From positions 21,312 to 85,311 of the forward strand of contig JAFKJB010000019.1 in the NCBI GenBank assembly GCA_017306155.1: DNA of 64,000 bases. The letters run 5' to 3'. Positions 16,337 to 25,577 of the stretch are shown here, piece after piece. Below the pieces are notes generated by a model. That model was not told where the DNA came from. It made no database searches and worked only from the letters and a program-made list of their open reading frames with translations. Origin of the DNA: Nitrosospira multiformis (GTDB taxonomy: Bacteria > Pseudomonadota > Gammaproteobacteria > Burkholderiales > Nitrosomonadaceae). Every line of letters starts with the position of its first letter. Position 1 is the first letter of the stretch. The translations under genes were made by a program, and so were the position numbers.

Positions 16337-18541
16337 CACACCCAGGGTTCCGGCAAGTCGCTGACCATGGTAATGCTCGCCAAGGCCCTGGTGCTGGAGT
16401 TGGACATCCGCACCCCGCGCATCGTGCTGGTCACCGACCGGGTGGACCTGGACAAGCAGCTCGGCAGCACCTTTGCCGCCTGCGGCCTGACGCCGGATCG
16501 GGCAAAATCGGGTCGGCATCTGGTGGAGTTGGTGGCTGAGCACAAGGCGCACATCGTCACCACGCTGATCCATAAGTTCGACAAGGCACTTTCCATGCGC
16601 CGCTTCCGGGACGATTCTACGGAAGTCTTCGTGCTGGTGGACGAGACCCAGCGCACCCAGTTCGGCATGTTCGCGGCACGCATGCGGCAGATGTTTCCCA
16701 ACGCCTGCTACATCGGTTTCACCGGCACGCCGCTCTTGAAGCGCGAGAAGAGCGACGTAGCCAAGTTCGGCGGCATCATCCACACCTACGCCATCAACCA
16801 GGCGGTGGCCGATGGCGCCATCGTGCCGCTGCTCTATGAGGGGCGCATGGTGGAGATCGAGCAGAACCAGGCTGCCATCGACGTCTGGTTCGAGCGCCAC
16901 ACCCAGGGACTGACGCCGGCGCAGAAGGCCGACCTGAAGAAGAAGTACGCCCGGGCGGAAATGCTCAACACGGCCGATCAGGTCATCTTCATGCGCGCCT
17001 TCGACATCAGCGAGCATTTCCGCCAGAACTGGCAGGGCACCGGTTTCAAGGCGCAACTGGTCGCGCCATCCAAGGCGGCGGCGCTGAAGTACAAGCGGTT
17101 CCTCGACGACATCGGCGAGGTCACCAGCGAGGTGGTCATCTCGGCCCCCGACGAGCGGGAGGGCTTCGACGACTTGGACGACGACGAGTCCAGCGACGAG
17201 GTGGTCGCCTTCTGGCAGCGCATGATGAAGCGCTACGGGGATGCCGAAGCCTACGAGACGCAGATCATTAACGCCTTCAAGCATGGCGACGATCCGGAAA
17301 TCCTCATCGTCGTCAGCAAGCTGCTGACCGGCTTTGACGCCCCGCGCAACACTGTGCTCTACCTCGCCCGCAAGCTGAAGGAGCACACGCTCTTGCAGGC
17401 TATCGCCCGCGTCAATCGCCTCTATGACGATGACGAGGGTGCAGGGCCGAAGGAGTTCGGCTACGTTATCGACTATGCCGGCATCCTCGGTGAACTGGAC
17501 CAGGCGCTCACTACCTATAGCGCGCTGGAAGGCTTCGACGAGGGCGATTTGGCTGGTGCACTGGCGAGCATTAACGAACAGGTGCGCGAACTGCCGCAGC
17601 GGCATGCCGAACTGTGGGACGTGTTCAAGACCGTCGCCAACCGCCAGGACGAGGAGGCTTTCGAGCAATTGCTGGCCGACGAGAGAATCCGCGAGAACTT
17701 CTACGACCGGCTTTCGGCCTACGCCAGGACGTTGGCGATCTCCCTCTCGTGTGAAGCGTTCATTACTGTCACGCCCGAGAATCGTCTCAAGGGCTACAAG
17801 GCCGACCTCAGACGCTTCGCCAATCTAAAGGCGGCGGTGAAGCTGCGCTATGCCGAATCCATCGACTACCGGGACTACGAGCCTAAGATACAGAAGCTAC
17901 TCGACACCCACATCTCGGCCAATGAGGTATTGAAGCTGAGCGAGCCGGTCAACATCTTCGACAACGATGCCTTCCAGCAAGTGGTCGAAGAACAGGGTGA
18001 GGGCAAGCCGGCTGCCGCCAAGGCAGACATGATCGCCCATGCAACCAGGCGGTCGATTACCGAACGCCTTGATGAAGACCCGGTGTTCTATGAAAAGTTC
18101 TCCAGGCTGATCCAGCACGCCATTGATGATTACCGCACGGGACGCATCTCCGACCTGGAATACCTGAACCGTGCCGGCGAAATCCGGGAGTCTGTCGTCA
18201 ATCGCAAAACTGGCGATGTTCCGGTAATCCTGCGCGGAAACGATCATACTATTGCCTGCTTCGGAGTCCTGGAGCCATATTTTGGTCGGCATGCTGCGGA
18301 CCAGGCGGGCGCGAAAGCCTTGGCTGCTGAAGCGGCGATCAGCATCTGGGCCATCGTCGAGCGCAACCGCGTAGTGGGCTTCTGGGACAATCTGGACGCT
18401 CAGCGCCGGACGATGAACGACATGGATGACTATCTTTACGACAAAATTCGGAGCGAGCGCGGGATTCCGCTGACCACCGAGGAAATGGACGAGATCATCG
18501 ATCGGTCGATGCAGTTGGCCAAACACCGGATGCCAGCGTGA
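16337..18541 (+). pseudogene. hsdR: Type I restriction enzyme R subunit, N-terminally truncated
   Basis: Motor subunit of a type I restriction system. Recognisable HsdR starts at HTQGSGKSLTMVML (Walker A) and runs through VLVDETQRTQFG (DEAD-type box), YIGFTGTPLL, LLTGFDAPRNTVLYLAR and LLQAIARVNRLYDDD to a complete C-terminus. The RecB-like nuclease domain that should precede Walker A is absent. The frame is open to an ATG at 16103, giving 812 codons, but the first 78 are the HNH region read in the wrong frame, so any product would be a chimera. No hsdM or hsdS lies in the window. It probably cannot restrict DNA, though an ATPase could still be made. Confidence 0.85.
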
Positions 18542-19260
18542 AGGCGGAAAACTGCGCGATGACCTATGAATTTGCTTACGGTAAGGAAAAGATCCGCTAT
18601 CGGGTGCAGCGGGTTTTGACCCGTCGCACCTTGGGCATCGAGGTGCATCCGGACCGGAGCGTGGTGGTGCGGGCGCCAGTAGGATGTGCCGATGAGGTCA
18701 TTTCAGCGCGGGTGAAGAAACGTGCCGCGTGGATCAGCCGGCAGATTGCCGACTTCCAGCGCTATAGCCCGCGCACGCCGCAGCGCCAGTATGTGAGTGG
18801 AGAAACCCATCTTTATCTTGGCCGCCAGTACCGCTTGAAGGTAATTGCGGGCGAGCAAGCGTCGGTCAGGATTGGTCGGAGCCAACTGATGGTTACAGTG
18901 CCGGGGACGGTCGATCCGGGTCGCGTGCGGATGCTGCTGTACCGCTGGTACCTTGATCACGCCCGACGAGTGTTCAGCGAAGTGCTGGAGCAATGCCTGC
19001 CACGGTTGGACGGATGCCAGCCACCACGCCTGATCATCCGGACAATGCAGTCACGGTGGGGCAGTCTTTCGCAAGCGGGCTGCATGACGCTGAATGCCAG
19101 CCTAATCAGGGCACCGCGTAGCTGCATCGAATACGTTGTGACCCACGAGCTATGTCACCTTCGGCACCGGGACCACGACACCAATTTCTTTCGGTTACTT
19201 GGACGTGTAATGCCGGATTGGGAGAAGCGGAAGCGGCGTCTCGAGGCGGCACTGATCTAA
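18538..19260 (+). CDS. YgjP-like (M48/WLM-type) zinc metallopeptidase
   Basis: 240 residues starting at a GTG that overlaps the hsdR stop (GTGA), so it belongs to the hsdR operon. The zinc site is EYVVTHELCHLRHRDHDTNF (HExxH) followed by FFRLLGRVMPDWEKRKRRL; the upstream MQSRWGSLSQAGCMTLNASL is the second family block. Proteins of this YgjP/DUF45 type are often encoded beside type I restriction genes in bacterial genomes. Substrate is unknown. The gene looks intact although its hsdR partner is broken. Confidence 0.8.
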   Translation: MKAENCAMTYEFAYGKEKIRYRVQRVLTRRTLGIEVHPDRSVVVRAPVGCADEVISARVKKRAAWISRQIADFQRYSPRTPQRQYVSGETHLYLGRQYRLKVIAGEQASVRIGRSQLMVTVPGTVDPGRVRMLLYRWYLDHARRVFSEVLEQCLPRLDGCQPPRLIIRTMQSRWGSLSQAGCMTLNASLIRAPRSCIEYVVTHELCHLRHRDHDTNFFRLLGRVMPDWEKRKRRLEAALI

Positions 19261-19278
19261 CTGTTTGAACTTCTAGTC

Positions 19279-20586
19279 ATGACCACGGAAAACTCGTCAT
19301 CTACTGATCCAGCGCTTTCGCCGGAGCGGATCGAAACCCCGCTGTCACGCGAGGCGCTGTACGCACTCGTATGGTCGGAGCCGATGCTCAGGGTCGCCGC
19401 GAAGTTCGGCGTTTCGTCGAGTTACATGGCGAGGATCTGCACCGTCATGAACGTTCCGCGCCCAGAACGAGGCTATTGGGCGAAACTGGCAGTCGGCAAG
19501 GCGCAGCCAATAGTGCCCTTGCCAGATCTGCAACCCGGCGATCAATTGACTTGGTCGCGGGATGGGGATCATGTGCGTGTACCAAGGGCTTTGCCTAGCC
19601 CGCCCGCTCGGGTGAAGCACGTGGTGAATGTTCCAGCAGCACTACTATCCAGTCAGCATCCAATATTGAATGGCGCGAAGACACAATTCGAAGCCGGGCG
19701 CGAGTCTTACGAGGGGAAGTACCTCAAGCCGGCCAAGAGGCTCCTAGTGGATTTGGCCGTCACCAAGTCTGGCCTCGAGAAGGCGTTAGCGTTTGCCAAT
19801 CAGTTGTTCCTCTCGCTTGAGGACAACGGTCATCAAGTCGTAATTGCGCCGAACGATGAGCACTTTCAACGCGCAGCGGTCGATGAACGGGAAAAGCCCC
19901 ACAAGGGCCACCTGTACAACAATTTGTGGTCACCTGGCCGGGTGACAGTCATCTACGTGGGAACCGTGGCCATCGGCTTGACGATTATCGAGATGTCCGA
20001 GGAGGTAGAGGTCCGCTATGTGAACGGTGAATACATCCGTGTCCAGGACTACGTTCCACTTAAGCGGGGACGTTACGCGGCAGATCACACGTGGACGACG
20101 ACGAAGGACTTCCCGACGGGCCACTTATGCCTACAGGCGTACTCGCCGTATCCGAGGGCCAAGTGGATACATCAATGGCGTGAGAGCAAGGATCGTGACC
20201 TGTCGGGCCAAATCAGGGGCATTGCTAAGGAATTGGAGCAGGCTGCGGTGGAGATCGCCGATCTCATCAAGGAAGGGGAGCGTCAAGCAAGGATCGAGCA
20301 CGAGAAGTGGGAGGCCCAGTGTGCGCAATGGCGTCGAGAGGAGACGGAACGATTGGCGGCGAAAGCATTGAAGGATGCGACGGACGACATCCACCGCCTC
20401 ATCGATCACTGGGCCGAGATGAACCGTATAGAACAGTTCTTCGCGGCAGTTGAACGGCGAGCCGACGAACTAGGGAATGAGGAAAGAGCCCACCTGATGG
20501 ACCGGCTGAAGCGTGCCCGTGCACTGATCGGCTCGATTGATGCACTCGACTACTTCTTGGACTGGAAAGCGCCGGAGGAGCGATAG
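19279..20586 (+). CDS. Unknown protein associated with hsdR/metallopeptidase
   Basis: 435 residues. The N-terminal part (about 24-75) contains LSREALYALVWSEPMLRVAA and KFGVSSSYMARIC, which read as a helix-turn-helix, followed by PRPERGYWAKLAVGKAQP. The middle is mixed alpha/beta, and residues about 310-400 form a long charged coiled coil (LEQAAVEIADLIKEGERQAR and onward). The C-terminus IGSIDALDYFLDWKAPEER is well formed. It follows the metallopeptidase by 18 bp in the same direction. I do not recognise a named family. A DNA-binding role in the restriction or defence locus is plausible from the HTH and context only. Confidence 0.65.
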   Translation: MTTENSSSTDPALSPERIETPLSREALYALVWSEPMLRVAAKFGVSSSYMARICTVMNVPRPERGYWAKLAVGKAQPIVPLPDLQPGDQLTWSRDGDHVRVPRALPSPPARVKHVVNVPAALLSSQHPILNGAKTQFEAGRESYEGKYLKPAKRLLVDLAVTKSGLEKALAFANQLFLSLEDNGHQVVIAPNDEHFQRAAVDEREKPHKGHLYNNLWSPGRVTVIYVGTVAIGLTIIEMSEEVEVRYVNGEYIRVQDYVPLKRGRYAADHTWTTTKDFPTGHLCLQAYSPYPRAKWIHQWRESKDRDLSGQIRGIAKELEQAAVEIADLIKEGERQARIEHEKWEAQCAQWRREETERLAAKALKDATDDIHRLIDHWAEMNRIEQFFAAVERRADELGNEERAHLMDRLKRARALIGSIDALDYFLDWKAPEER

Positions 20587-20608
20587 CCTCTGTCGGTCTA
20601 GGTGTACC

Positions 20609-20719
20609 GTGAACCGCGTGATCTATCGAGTCATTGGGAATCAGGTCATCATTTATCTGATTGCCGATGATCGACGGAATATGCAGTCGGTTCTGGAACG
20701 CAGGTTGCTGAGCGGGTAG
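20609..20719 (+). pseudogene. C-terminal remnant of a RelE/ParE-family toxin
   Basis: The frame reads VNRVIYRVIGNQVIIYLIAD, then DRRNMQSVLERRLLSG and a stop. This is the end of a RelE-type mRNA interferase (the RVIYR strand and the ADxRRxMQ segment). The N-terminal half is missing; the upstream sequence belongs to the previous gene. Its last codons lie in the left copy of a 60-bp direct repeat. Confidence 0.55.
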
Positions 20720-20743
20720 TTCGCAGAAAGGGTTTCTGATTTT
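20684..20743 (+). repeat. 60-bp direct repeat, left copy
   Basis: Matches 25578-25637 at 54 of 60 positions without gaps. The two copies flank the SNF2-SWIM-YhaV-PrlF block, which lies between them. The left copy contains the end of a RelE-type toxin gene and its 3' flank; the right copy has stops in that frame. This could be a trace of recombination between related toxin loci. Confidence 0.75.
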
Positions 20744-20850
20744 GGTATGGGTAGGGATAAATTTTCATTGGGCCGGGGATACGAGCTAGCTAGACTGGCA
20801 GAGGATTGGTGGAATAAAGTCTTCCCCATTTCGGAAGGAAGGCGCGCGGC

Positions 20851-23490
20851 GTGAACTTCGCCGTACAGTTGACGCCCAAGGGGCATCTCCAGTTCGGCGC
20901 GGAACCGGACGCATCGCTCTTGCCTGATGCGCTGGCTGATCGGCTTGTTGCGGCCTTTGCGCGAGGTGCGGGGTGCGGCCTGCTGCACCTGGGTGCGTCG
21001 GAAGTCACCACCGCGCTGCCTCCACTATGGGCCTTCTGGCGCGATTTTGCGGCGCGCTTCGTGACGGCGCTGACCGCGACGCCGGAAGAGGGCGAGATCG
21101 CTGTCGCCGCACCTGACGCGCTGGCCCTCGAAACCCTGTGCCTCGATGCGCCGCCGATGACGGGGTCGGAGTATCTGGCGCCGGAAACCTTCCGCACCCT
21201 CTGGACGGAGATCGAGGCGGCCGTGAAGACGGAACTGGCCGCTTCTGGCGCGACGCTGCTGGATTTTCTCAAGTCGAAACATCCGGCCTGGAATCTCGTG
21301 GGGCGCGTGCATTTCAACCTCGCCGAAAACCGCAAGGATGCGGAATGCCCCTTCGCTTTCCTCGCCACCTACACCTCGCGCCTGTCGGCGCATGGCCAGC
21401 CGCAACACCTGCCGCTTTCGCAAGCCCTGGCGGAATTCTCCGGCGGCAGGAAGAAGACGCAGCTTCTGTCCCTGCTCCTGCCGGTGCAAAAGGCAGCGGA
21501 CAGCTGCGCCTGGCTGGCAGAGATGGTCGACGAGGGAGATATCTATCATCCCTTGCGCTGGGGTGTCGAGGAGGTTGTGCGCTTCCTCAGGGACGTGCCG
21601 CATCTGCAAGGAGCGGGCATCGTCGTACGCATGCCCAAAACCTGGGCCGCGGATCGTCCCGCCCGGCCCAAGGTGTCCGCTACCGTCGGCACGAAGAATC
21701 CTTCCCTGCTCGGCATAGATGCCCTGCTCGACTTCCGCATGGAAGTGACGCTCGACGGGCAGCCGCTGACTCCCGCCGAAATCCAGTCTCTGCTGGCGGC
21801 GAGCGACGGCCTGCAATGGATACGCGGCCAGTGGGTAGAGCTGGACCGCGACCGTCTCTCCCATCTCATAGCCCGTTTCCGGGATATCGAGGATGCGGCA
21901 GCGGAGGGCTTGCCCTTCGACCAGGCCATGCGCCTGCTGGCAGGCGCCGCGCTCGATGATGCCGTACCTACCGATCCGGACTGGTCGGAAATCGTCGCCG
22001 GAGACTGGCTGGCCGAGATGCTCCAGGGATTGCGCTCGCCGGAAGGATTGGCCGCCGTCACCCCCGGCCCGGCACTGAAAGCGAGCTTGCGTCCCTACCA
22101 GCAGGCGGGGGTGCGCTGGTTGCACCTGCTCACCCGAATGAGGCTGGGAGCCTGTCTCGCCGATGACATGGGGTTGGGCAAGACGATTCAGGTTCTGGCG
22201 CTGCTGCTCACTTTGCAGCGGACGTGCCCCAGCCTGCTGGTGGCTCCGGCCTCGCTGCTCGCCAACTGGCAGCAGGAGGCGGAACGTTTCACTCCCTCGC
22301 TGCGCTGCCTCATTGCGCACCCCTCGGCAATGACCCAGGAGGAACTGCGCGCGCTGGACGCCGAACGGCTGACGGGCACCGATCTGGTCATCACCAGCTA
22401 TGGTACGCTGATGCGCCTGCCGAATCTGCTGGCGATGCGCTGGCACCTGGCGATAGCCGACGAAGCGCAGGCGCTCAAGAATCCATCCGCCAAGCAGACG
22501 AAGGCGGTCAAGCAACTCCAGGCCGAGACGCGCATCGCACTCACCGGCACACCCGTGGAAAACCGTCTTTCCGATCTCTGGTCCATTTTTGATTTCACCC
22601 ATCCGGGCCTGCTGGGGTCGCAGAAGACCTTTGCCGGATTAACGAAGAACATGACGCATTACGGCCCGCTGCGCACGCTGGTCAAACCCTACATCCTGCG
22701 CCGCCTGAAGAGCGACAAACGCATCATCGACGATTTGCCGGACAAGACGGAAATGACCGCTTGGTGCGCTTTGAGCCCCGTCCAGACTGCCCTTTACCAG
22801 CATGCAGTCGAGGAACTGGCTGCCCGGCTGGAAACGGCGGAAGGCATCGAGCGCAGGGGGCTGGTGCTGGCCTTCCTGATGCGTTTCAAACAAATCTGCA
22901 ACCATCCGTCCCAATGGCTCGGCGATGGTGCATGGAAACCGGGAGACAGCGGCAAATTCGGGCGGCTGGCCGAAATCGCGGAGATCATCGCGGCCAAGCA
23001 GGAAAAGATGCTGGTCTTCACCCAGTTCAGGGAGACCACTGCGCCGCTGGCGGCTTTTCTCGGCAATATCTTCGGGCGTGAAGGCCTGGTGCTGCATGGC
23101 GGCACGCCGGTGGGCAAGCGTCGCGAACTCGTCAAGCGCTTCCAGGAGGATGAACAATGCCCCTTCTTCGTCCTTTCGCTCAAGGCAGGCGGAACCGGGC
23201 TGAACCTGACCGCCGCCTCTCATGTCATCCACTTTGACCGCTGGTGGAACCCCGCCGTGGAAAACCAGGCCACTGACCGCGCCTGGCGCATAGGCCAGCA
23301 CCGCAATGTACTGGTGCACAAGTTCGCCTGCCGGGGCTCCATCGAAGAGCGCATCGATGATCTGATCCGCTCCAAGCAACAACTGGCGGGGGATGTGCTC
23401 GAAGGCGGCGCCGAAATCAATCTGACCGAGATGAGCGATGTGGAACTGCTCGATCTGGTCAGGCTCGATATCCAATCCGTGGGAGAATGA
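20851..23490 (+). CDS. SNF2/Swi2-family DNA translocase (DEAD/DEAH helicase)
   Basis: 879-residue ATP-dependent DNA translocase. GTG start at 20851 preceded by GGAAGGAAGG. The N-terminal 400 residues are the family's bacterial SNF2-associated region. The ATPase has LRPYQQAGVRWL (Q-motif region), DDMGLGKT (residues 438-445, Walker A), IADEAQALKN (DEAQ at about 537-540), ALTGTPVENRLSDLWS, KAGGTGLNLTAASHVIHFD and QATDRAWRIGQHRNV (motif VI). It is followed within five bases by a SWIM zinc-finger gene, a common pair in bacteria whose role is not established; RapA-like remodelling or defence has been suggested for such proteins. GC-rich and apparently intact. Confidence 0.9.
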   Translation: MNFAVQLTPKGHLQFGAEPDASLLPDALADRLVAAFARGAGCGLLHLGASEVTTALPPLWAFWRDFAARFVTALTATPEEGEIAVAAPDALALETLCLDAPPMTGSEYLAPETFRTLWTEIEAAVKTELAASGATLLDFLKSKHPAWNLVGRVHFNLAENRKDAECPFAFLATYTSRLSAHGQPQHLPLSQALAEFSGGRKKTQLLSLLLPVQKAADSCAWLAEMVDEGDIYHPLRWGVEEVVRFLRDVPHLQGAGIVVRMPKTWAADRPARPKVSATVGTKNPSLLGIDALLDFRMEVTLDGQPLTPAEIQSLLAASDGLQWIRGQWVELDRDRLSHLIARFRDIEDAAAEGLPFDQAMRLLAGAALDDAVPTDPDWSEIVAGDWLAEMLQGLRSPEGLAAVTPGPALKASLRPYQQAGVRWLHLLTRMRLGACLADDMGLGKTIQVLALLLTLQRTCPSLLVAPASLLANWQQEAERFTPSLRCLIAHPSAMTQEELRALDAERLTGTDLVITSYGTLMRLPNLLAMRWHLAIADEAQALKNPSAKQTKAVKQLQAETRIALTGTPVENRLSDLWSIFDFTHPGLLGSQKTFAGLTKNMTHYGPLRTLVKPYILRRLKSDKRIIDDLPDKTEMTAWCALSPVQTALYQHAVEELAARLETAEGIERRGLVLAFLMRFKQICNHPSQWLGDGAWKPGDSGKFGRLAEIAEIIAAKQEKMLVFTQFRETTAPLAAFLGNIFGREGLVLHGGTPVGKRRELVKRFQEDEQCPFFVLSLKAGGTGLNLTAASHVIHFDRWWNPAVENQATDRAWRIGQHRNVLVHKFACRGSIEERIDDLIRSKQQLAGDVLEGGAEINLTEMSDVELLDLVRLDIQSVGE

Positions 23491-23494
23491 GTGC

Positions 23495-24409
23495 ATGAGT
23501 TACGAATACTGGAAACCTCATGTGCCGGCCGCCGAGCGGCGGACGCAGGCCGAAAAGGCGGTCACGAAGGCAAAGAAGGCCGGCCAGGATATGCACCCGG
23601 TGCGAATTGAGAGCCGGGCTATCGCCAGTACTTTCTGGGGCAAGGCCTGGTGCGACAATCTGGAAGCTTACAGCGACTTCGAGAATCGTCTGCCGCGGGG
23701 GCGCACCTATGTGCGCAATGGTTCGGTCATTGATCTGAAGATCGAGCCGGGCAAGGTGCGCGCGCAGGTGATGGGGTCCAGCCTGTACAGGATCGAAATC
23801 CACATCGCTGCTGTGCCGGCTACTCACTGGAAGTCGCTGGTAAAGGAATGCACCGGTTCCATCGCCTCGCTGGTCGAGCTGTTGCAGGGGAAGCTCTCGA
23901 AAGCCGTGATGGAGCGCATCTGTCAGCCGAAGACAGGCCTGTTTCCCGCGCCCCGAGACATCCAGCTTCGCTGTTCTTGTCCGGACTGGGCGATGATGTG
24001 CAAGCACGTCGCCGCCGTGCTCTACGGCGTGGGCGCGCGCCTGGACGCCCAGCCCGAACTCCTCTTCACGCTGCGCCAGGTGGATGCCAATGACCTGGTG
24101 ACTCAGGCGGCGGAATTGCCTGTCAAAACCGGGAGAACTCCTGCCCGGAGCAAGGTGCTCGACGATTCTCAACTTGCCGATGTATTCGGCATCGTGATGG
24201 ACACCCCCGAGGTATTGCCGGACATAAAGAGAAAGAGCAGGGCGGGAACCCGCCAGACGAAGCTGTCGGAACCGCCTGCACCGCCTGTCGTCGCGGCGAA
24301 AATACCGGCCAGGGCATCGGCAAAGAAGAAGGCCGTGGCGGCAACGACAAGGCCGGCAACAAGGGCGACGACAGATCCGCGGCCCGGACAGAGCAAGCGC
24401 AGGCCGTAG
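23495..24409 (+). CDS. SWIM zinc-finger protein, partner of SNF2
   Basis: 304 residues from the ATG at 23495, with GGGAGA upstream and only four bases after the SNF2 stop. Starts MSYEYWKPHVPAAERR. The SWIM finger CxC...CxH is in LRCSCPDWAMMCKHVAAVLY (C160, C162, C171, H173). SWIM domains bind DNA or protein, so the protein probably targets its SNF2 partner. The tail is Ala/Lys/Pro-rich. After the TAG at 24407-24409, another frame continues 40 codons of similar lysine-rich composition to a TAA at about 24530, so a small frameshift may have shortened the tail. Confidence 0.85.
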   Translation: MSYEYWKPHVPAAERRTQAEKAVTKAKKAGQDMHPVRIESRAIASTFWGKAWCDNLEAYSDFENRLPRGRTYVRNGSVIDLKIEPGKVRAQVMGSSLYRIEIHIAAVPATHWKSLVKECTGSIASLVELLQGKLSKAVMERICQPKTGLFPAPRDIQLRCSCPDWAMMCKHVAAVLYGVGARLDAQPELLFTLRQVDANDLVTQAAELPVKTGRTPARSKVLDDSQLADVFGIVMDTPEVLPDIKRKSRAGTRQTKLSEPPAPPVVAAKIPARASAKKKAVAATTRPATRATTDPRPGQSKRRP

Positions 24410-24533
24410 AGGTGCCTGTTTCCATCAGCAAATCAGTCAACTCCACTCCCGGAAAACGCGCACCCCGGAAAACCGCCTCCAGCGCTCCGCCTCAAACGAA
24501 AAGGAAAAAAACACAAGTTTCCGCGAACTAAAA

Positions 24534-25070
24534 CTAAGTGCGTAAGTGCGTCTCAGGTCCTGCCCCGGATTGGGCGACGGCTCGCTGCAATCTGTCATAT
24601 TCGGTCCGAGCTTCAGCCAGGAGTTGGTTCCAGTCGTCTGGGGGATGGCCGCTTTCCAGCATCCTGCGGAAGACCCGGTATGCGTCGTTGCTGCTCTCGT
24701 AGGCTCGTTTCGTGCCCTCGTCGTTCACCCACGCATAAACGATTACTTTGCTCGGCGCGTGATAGCGGAAAAATAGCCGGTACTGCTGAAAGAACTTGGC
24801 GCGAACCCAGTGCTTGTGCTCATCCCCTAAGCTGCCGCCCTGGCGATACTCTGGACGGGCCGGGTTCTGCGGGATTACCTCGAAGGCCAGTCTGGAGATG
24901 GCCGCGAGGCGCTTGGCGGCATTCCTCTTGATATAGTCGAGGGGGTTCTTCTGCTTCAGGGCCTCGACTTCGCGAGCCAGAGCCTCAAGCTGATCGAGAA
25001 ACAGGGGATGTGCGAAGATTGTCCAGCCGTCGACGACAAGTGGCCTCGGCTTCCCCCGCTCATTCATCAT
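24534..25070 (-). CDS. yhaV: YhaV-family toxin (RelE-like mRNA interferase)
   Basis: Ribosome-associated endoribonuclease toxin. From the ATG at 25070 it is 178 residues; the family motifs are WTIFAHPLFLDQLEALAREV, FFQQYRLFFRYH, VIVYAWVNDEGTKRAYESSN and VFRRMLESGHPPDDW. An earlier in-frame start at 25088 would add six residues. The antitoxin stop lies inside its first codons, so the antitoxin is translated first and the toxin is coupled to it, as in the E. coli prlF-yhaV operon. A C-terminal extension of about 20 residues compared with E. coli is present. No inactivating change is seen. Confidence 0.9.
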   Translation of the reverse strand: MMNERGKPRPLVVDGWTIFAHPLFLDQLEALAREVEALKQKNPLDYIKRNAAKRLAAISRLAFEVIPQNPARPEYRQGGSLGDEHKHWVRAKFFQQYRLFFRYHAPSKVIVYAWVNDEGTKRAYESSNDAYRVFRRMLESGHPPDDWNQLLAEARTEYDRLQRAVAQSGAGPETHLRT

Positions 25071-25386
25071 CTGCCGATAGCGTGGCATCGAGATCGACCT
25101 CGACGCCGGCGACCAGCGACTGGATACGCTGAACGAGGCCAGCGTCTACCGACTGGAGCCGCTCGGGATGGCTAGCGATATCTTGCGCGAGAAAGCGGAG
25201 GAACTGCTCCAGCAGTGGATCATTGTCCTCGGCGGGCACTGCACGGCTGAGCACCACCTCGCCATCAGGACGGATGGTGTAGTGGATCTTGTCGCGCTTG
25301 CTGAGCTTGAGAGCACGGCGCACAGTTTCCGGGACGGTGGTCTGGTATCGATCGGTGAGCGTAGATTCAGCTTCGAGGGTGGGCAC
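25060..25386 (-). CDS. prlF: PrlF (SohA)-family antitoxin
   Basis: AbrB/SpoVT-fold antitoxin that binds YhaV and represses its own operon. 108 residues from a GTG start at 25386, with GGAGAG seven bases upstream. The swapped-hairpin DNA-binding domain is at residues 5-50 (STLTDRYQTTVPETVRRALK, then RDKIHYTIRPDGEVVLSRA), followed by a helical toxin-binding tail. The operator is probably the 12-6-12 palindrome at 25428-25457. Confidence 0.9.
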   Translation of the reverse strand: MPTLEAESTLTDRYQTTVPETVRRALKLSKRDKIHYTIRPDGEVVLSRAVPAEDNDPLLEQFLRFLAQDIASHPERLQSVDAGLVQRIQSLVAGVEVDLDATLSADDE

Positions 25387-25427
25387 AGCACTCTCCAGAG
25401 TGAGACAATGAATGTGTTAATAGTAAT

Positions 25428-25457
25428 GCAGTTGCATTGTCTCGTCAATGCAACTGC
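25428..25457 (-). promoter_or_regulatory. Perfect 12-bp inverted repeat: likely PrlF-YhaV operator
   Basis: GCAGTTGCATTG (25428-25439) and CAATGCAACTGC (25446-25457) are exact reverse complements separated by TCTCGT. The site lies 42-71 bp upstream of the prlF start, where a promoter would be. Perfect symmetry of this length suits a dimeric or tetrameric autorepressor. Confidence 0.75.
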
Positions 25458-25577
25458 TAAGGCGCTATCAGCTGGCACGGACTCAGCCGGACAAGCGGTG
25501 GATTGGATTGAGGAAAAGCTGAAATGAATATCAGCAAAAAAGGAGTCCCGGAAGCAAGATGACCATCCACTGGATCA

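Noticed and set aside
16139-17668. 509-codon minus-strand frame
   Set aside because: Shadow of hsdR; rich in Leu, Val and His without any recognisable motif.
21025-22602. 525-codon minus-strand frame
   Set aside because: Shadow of the SNF2 gene, whose helicase motifs are on the plus strand.
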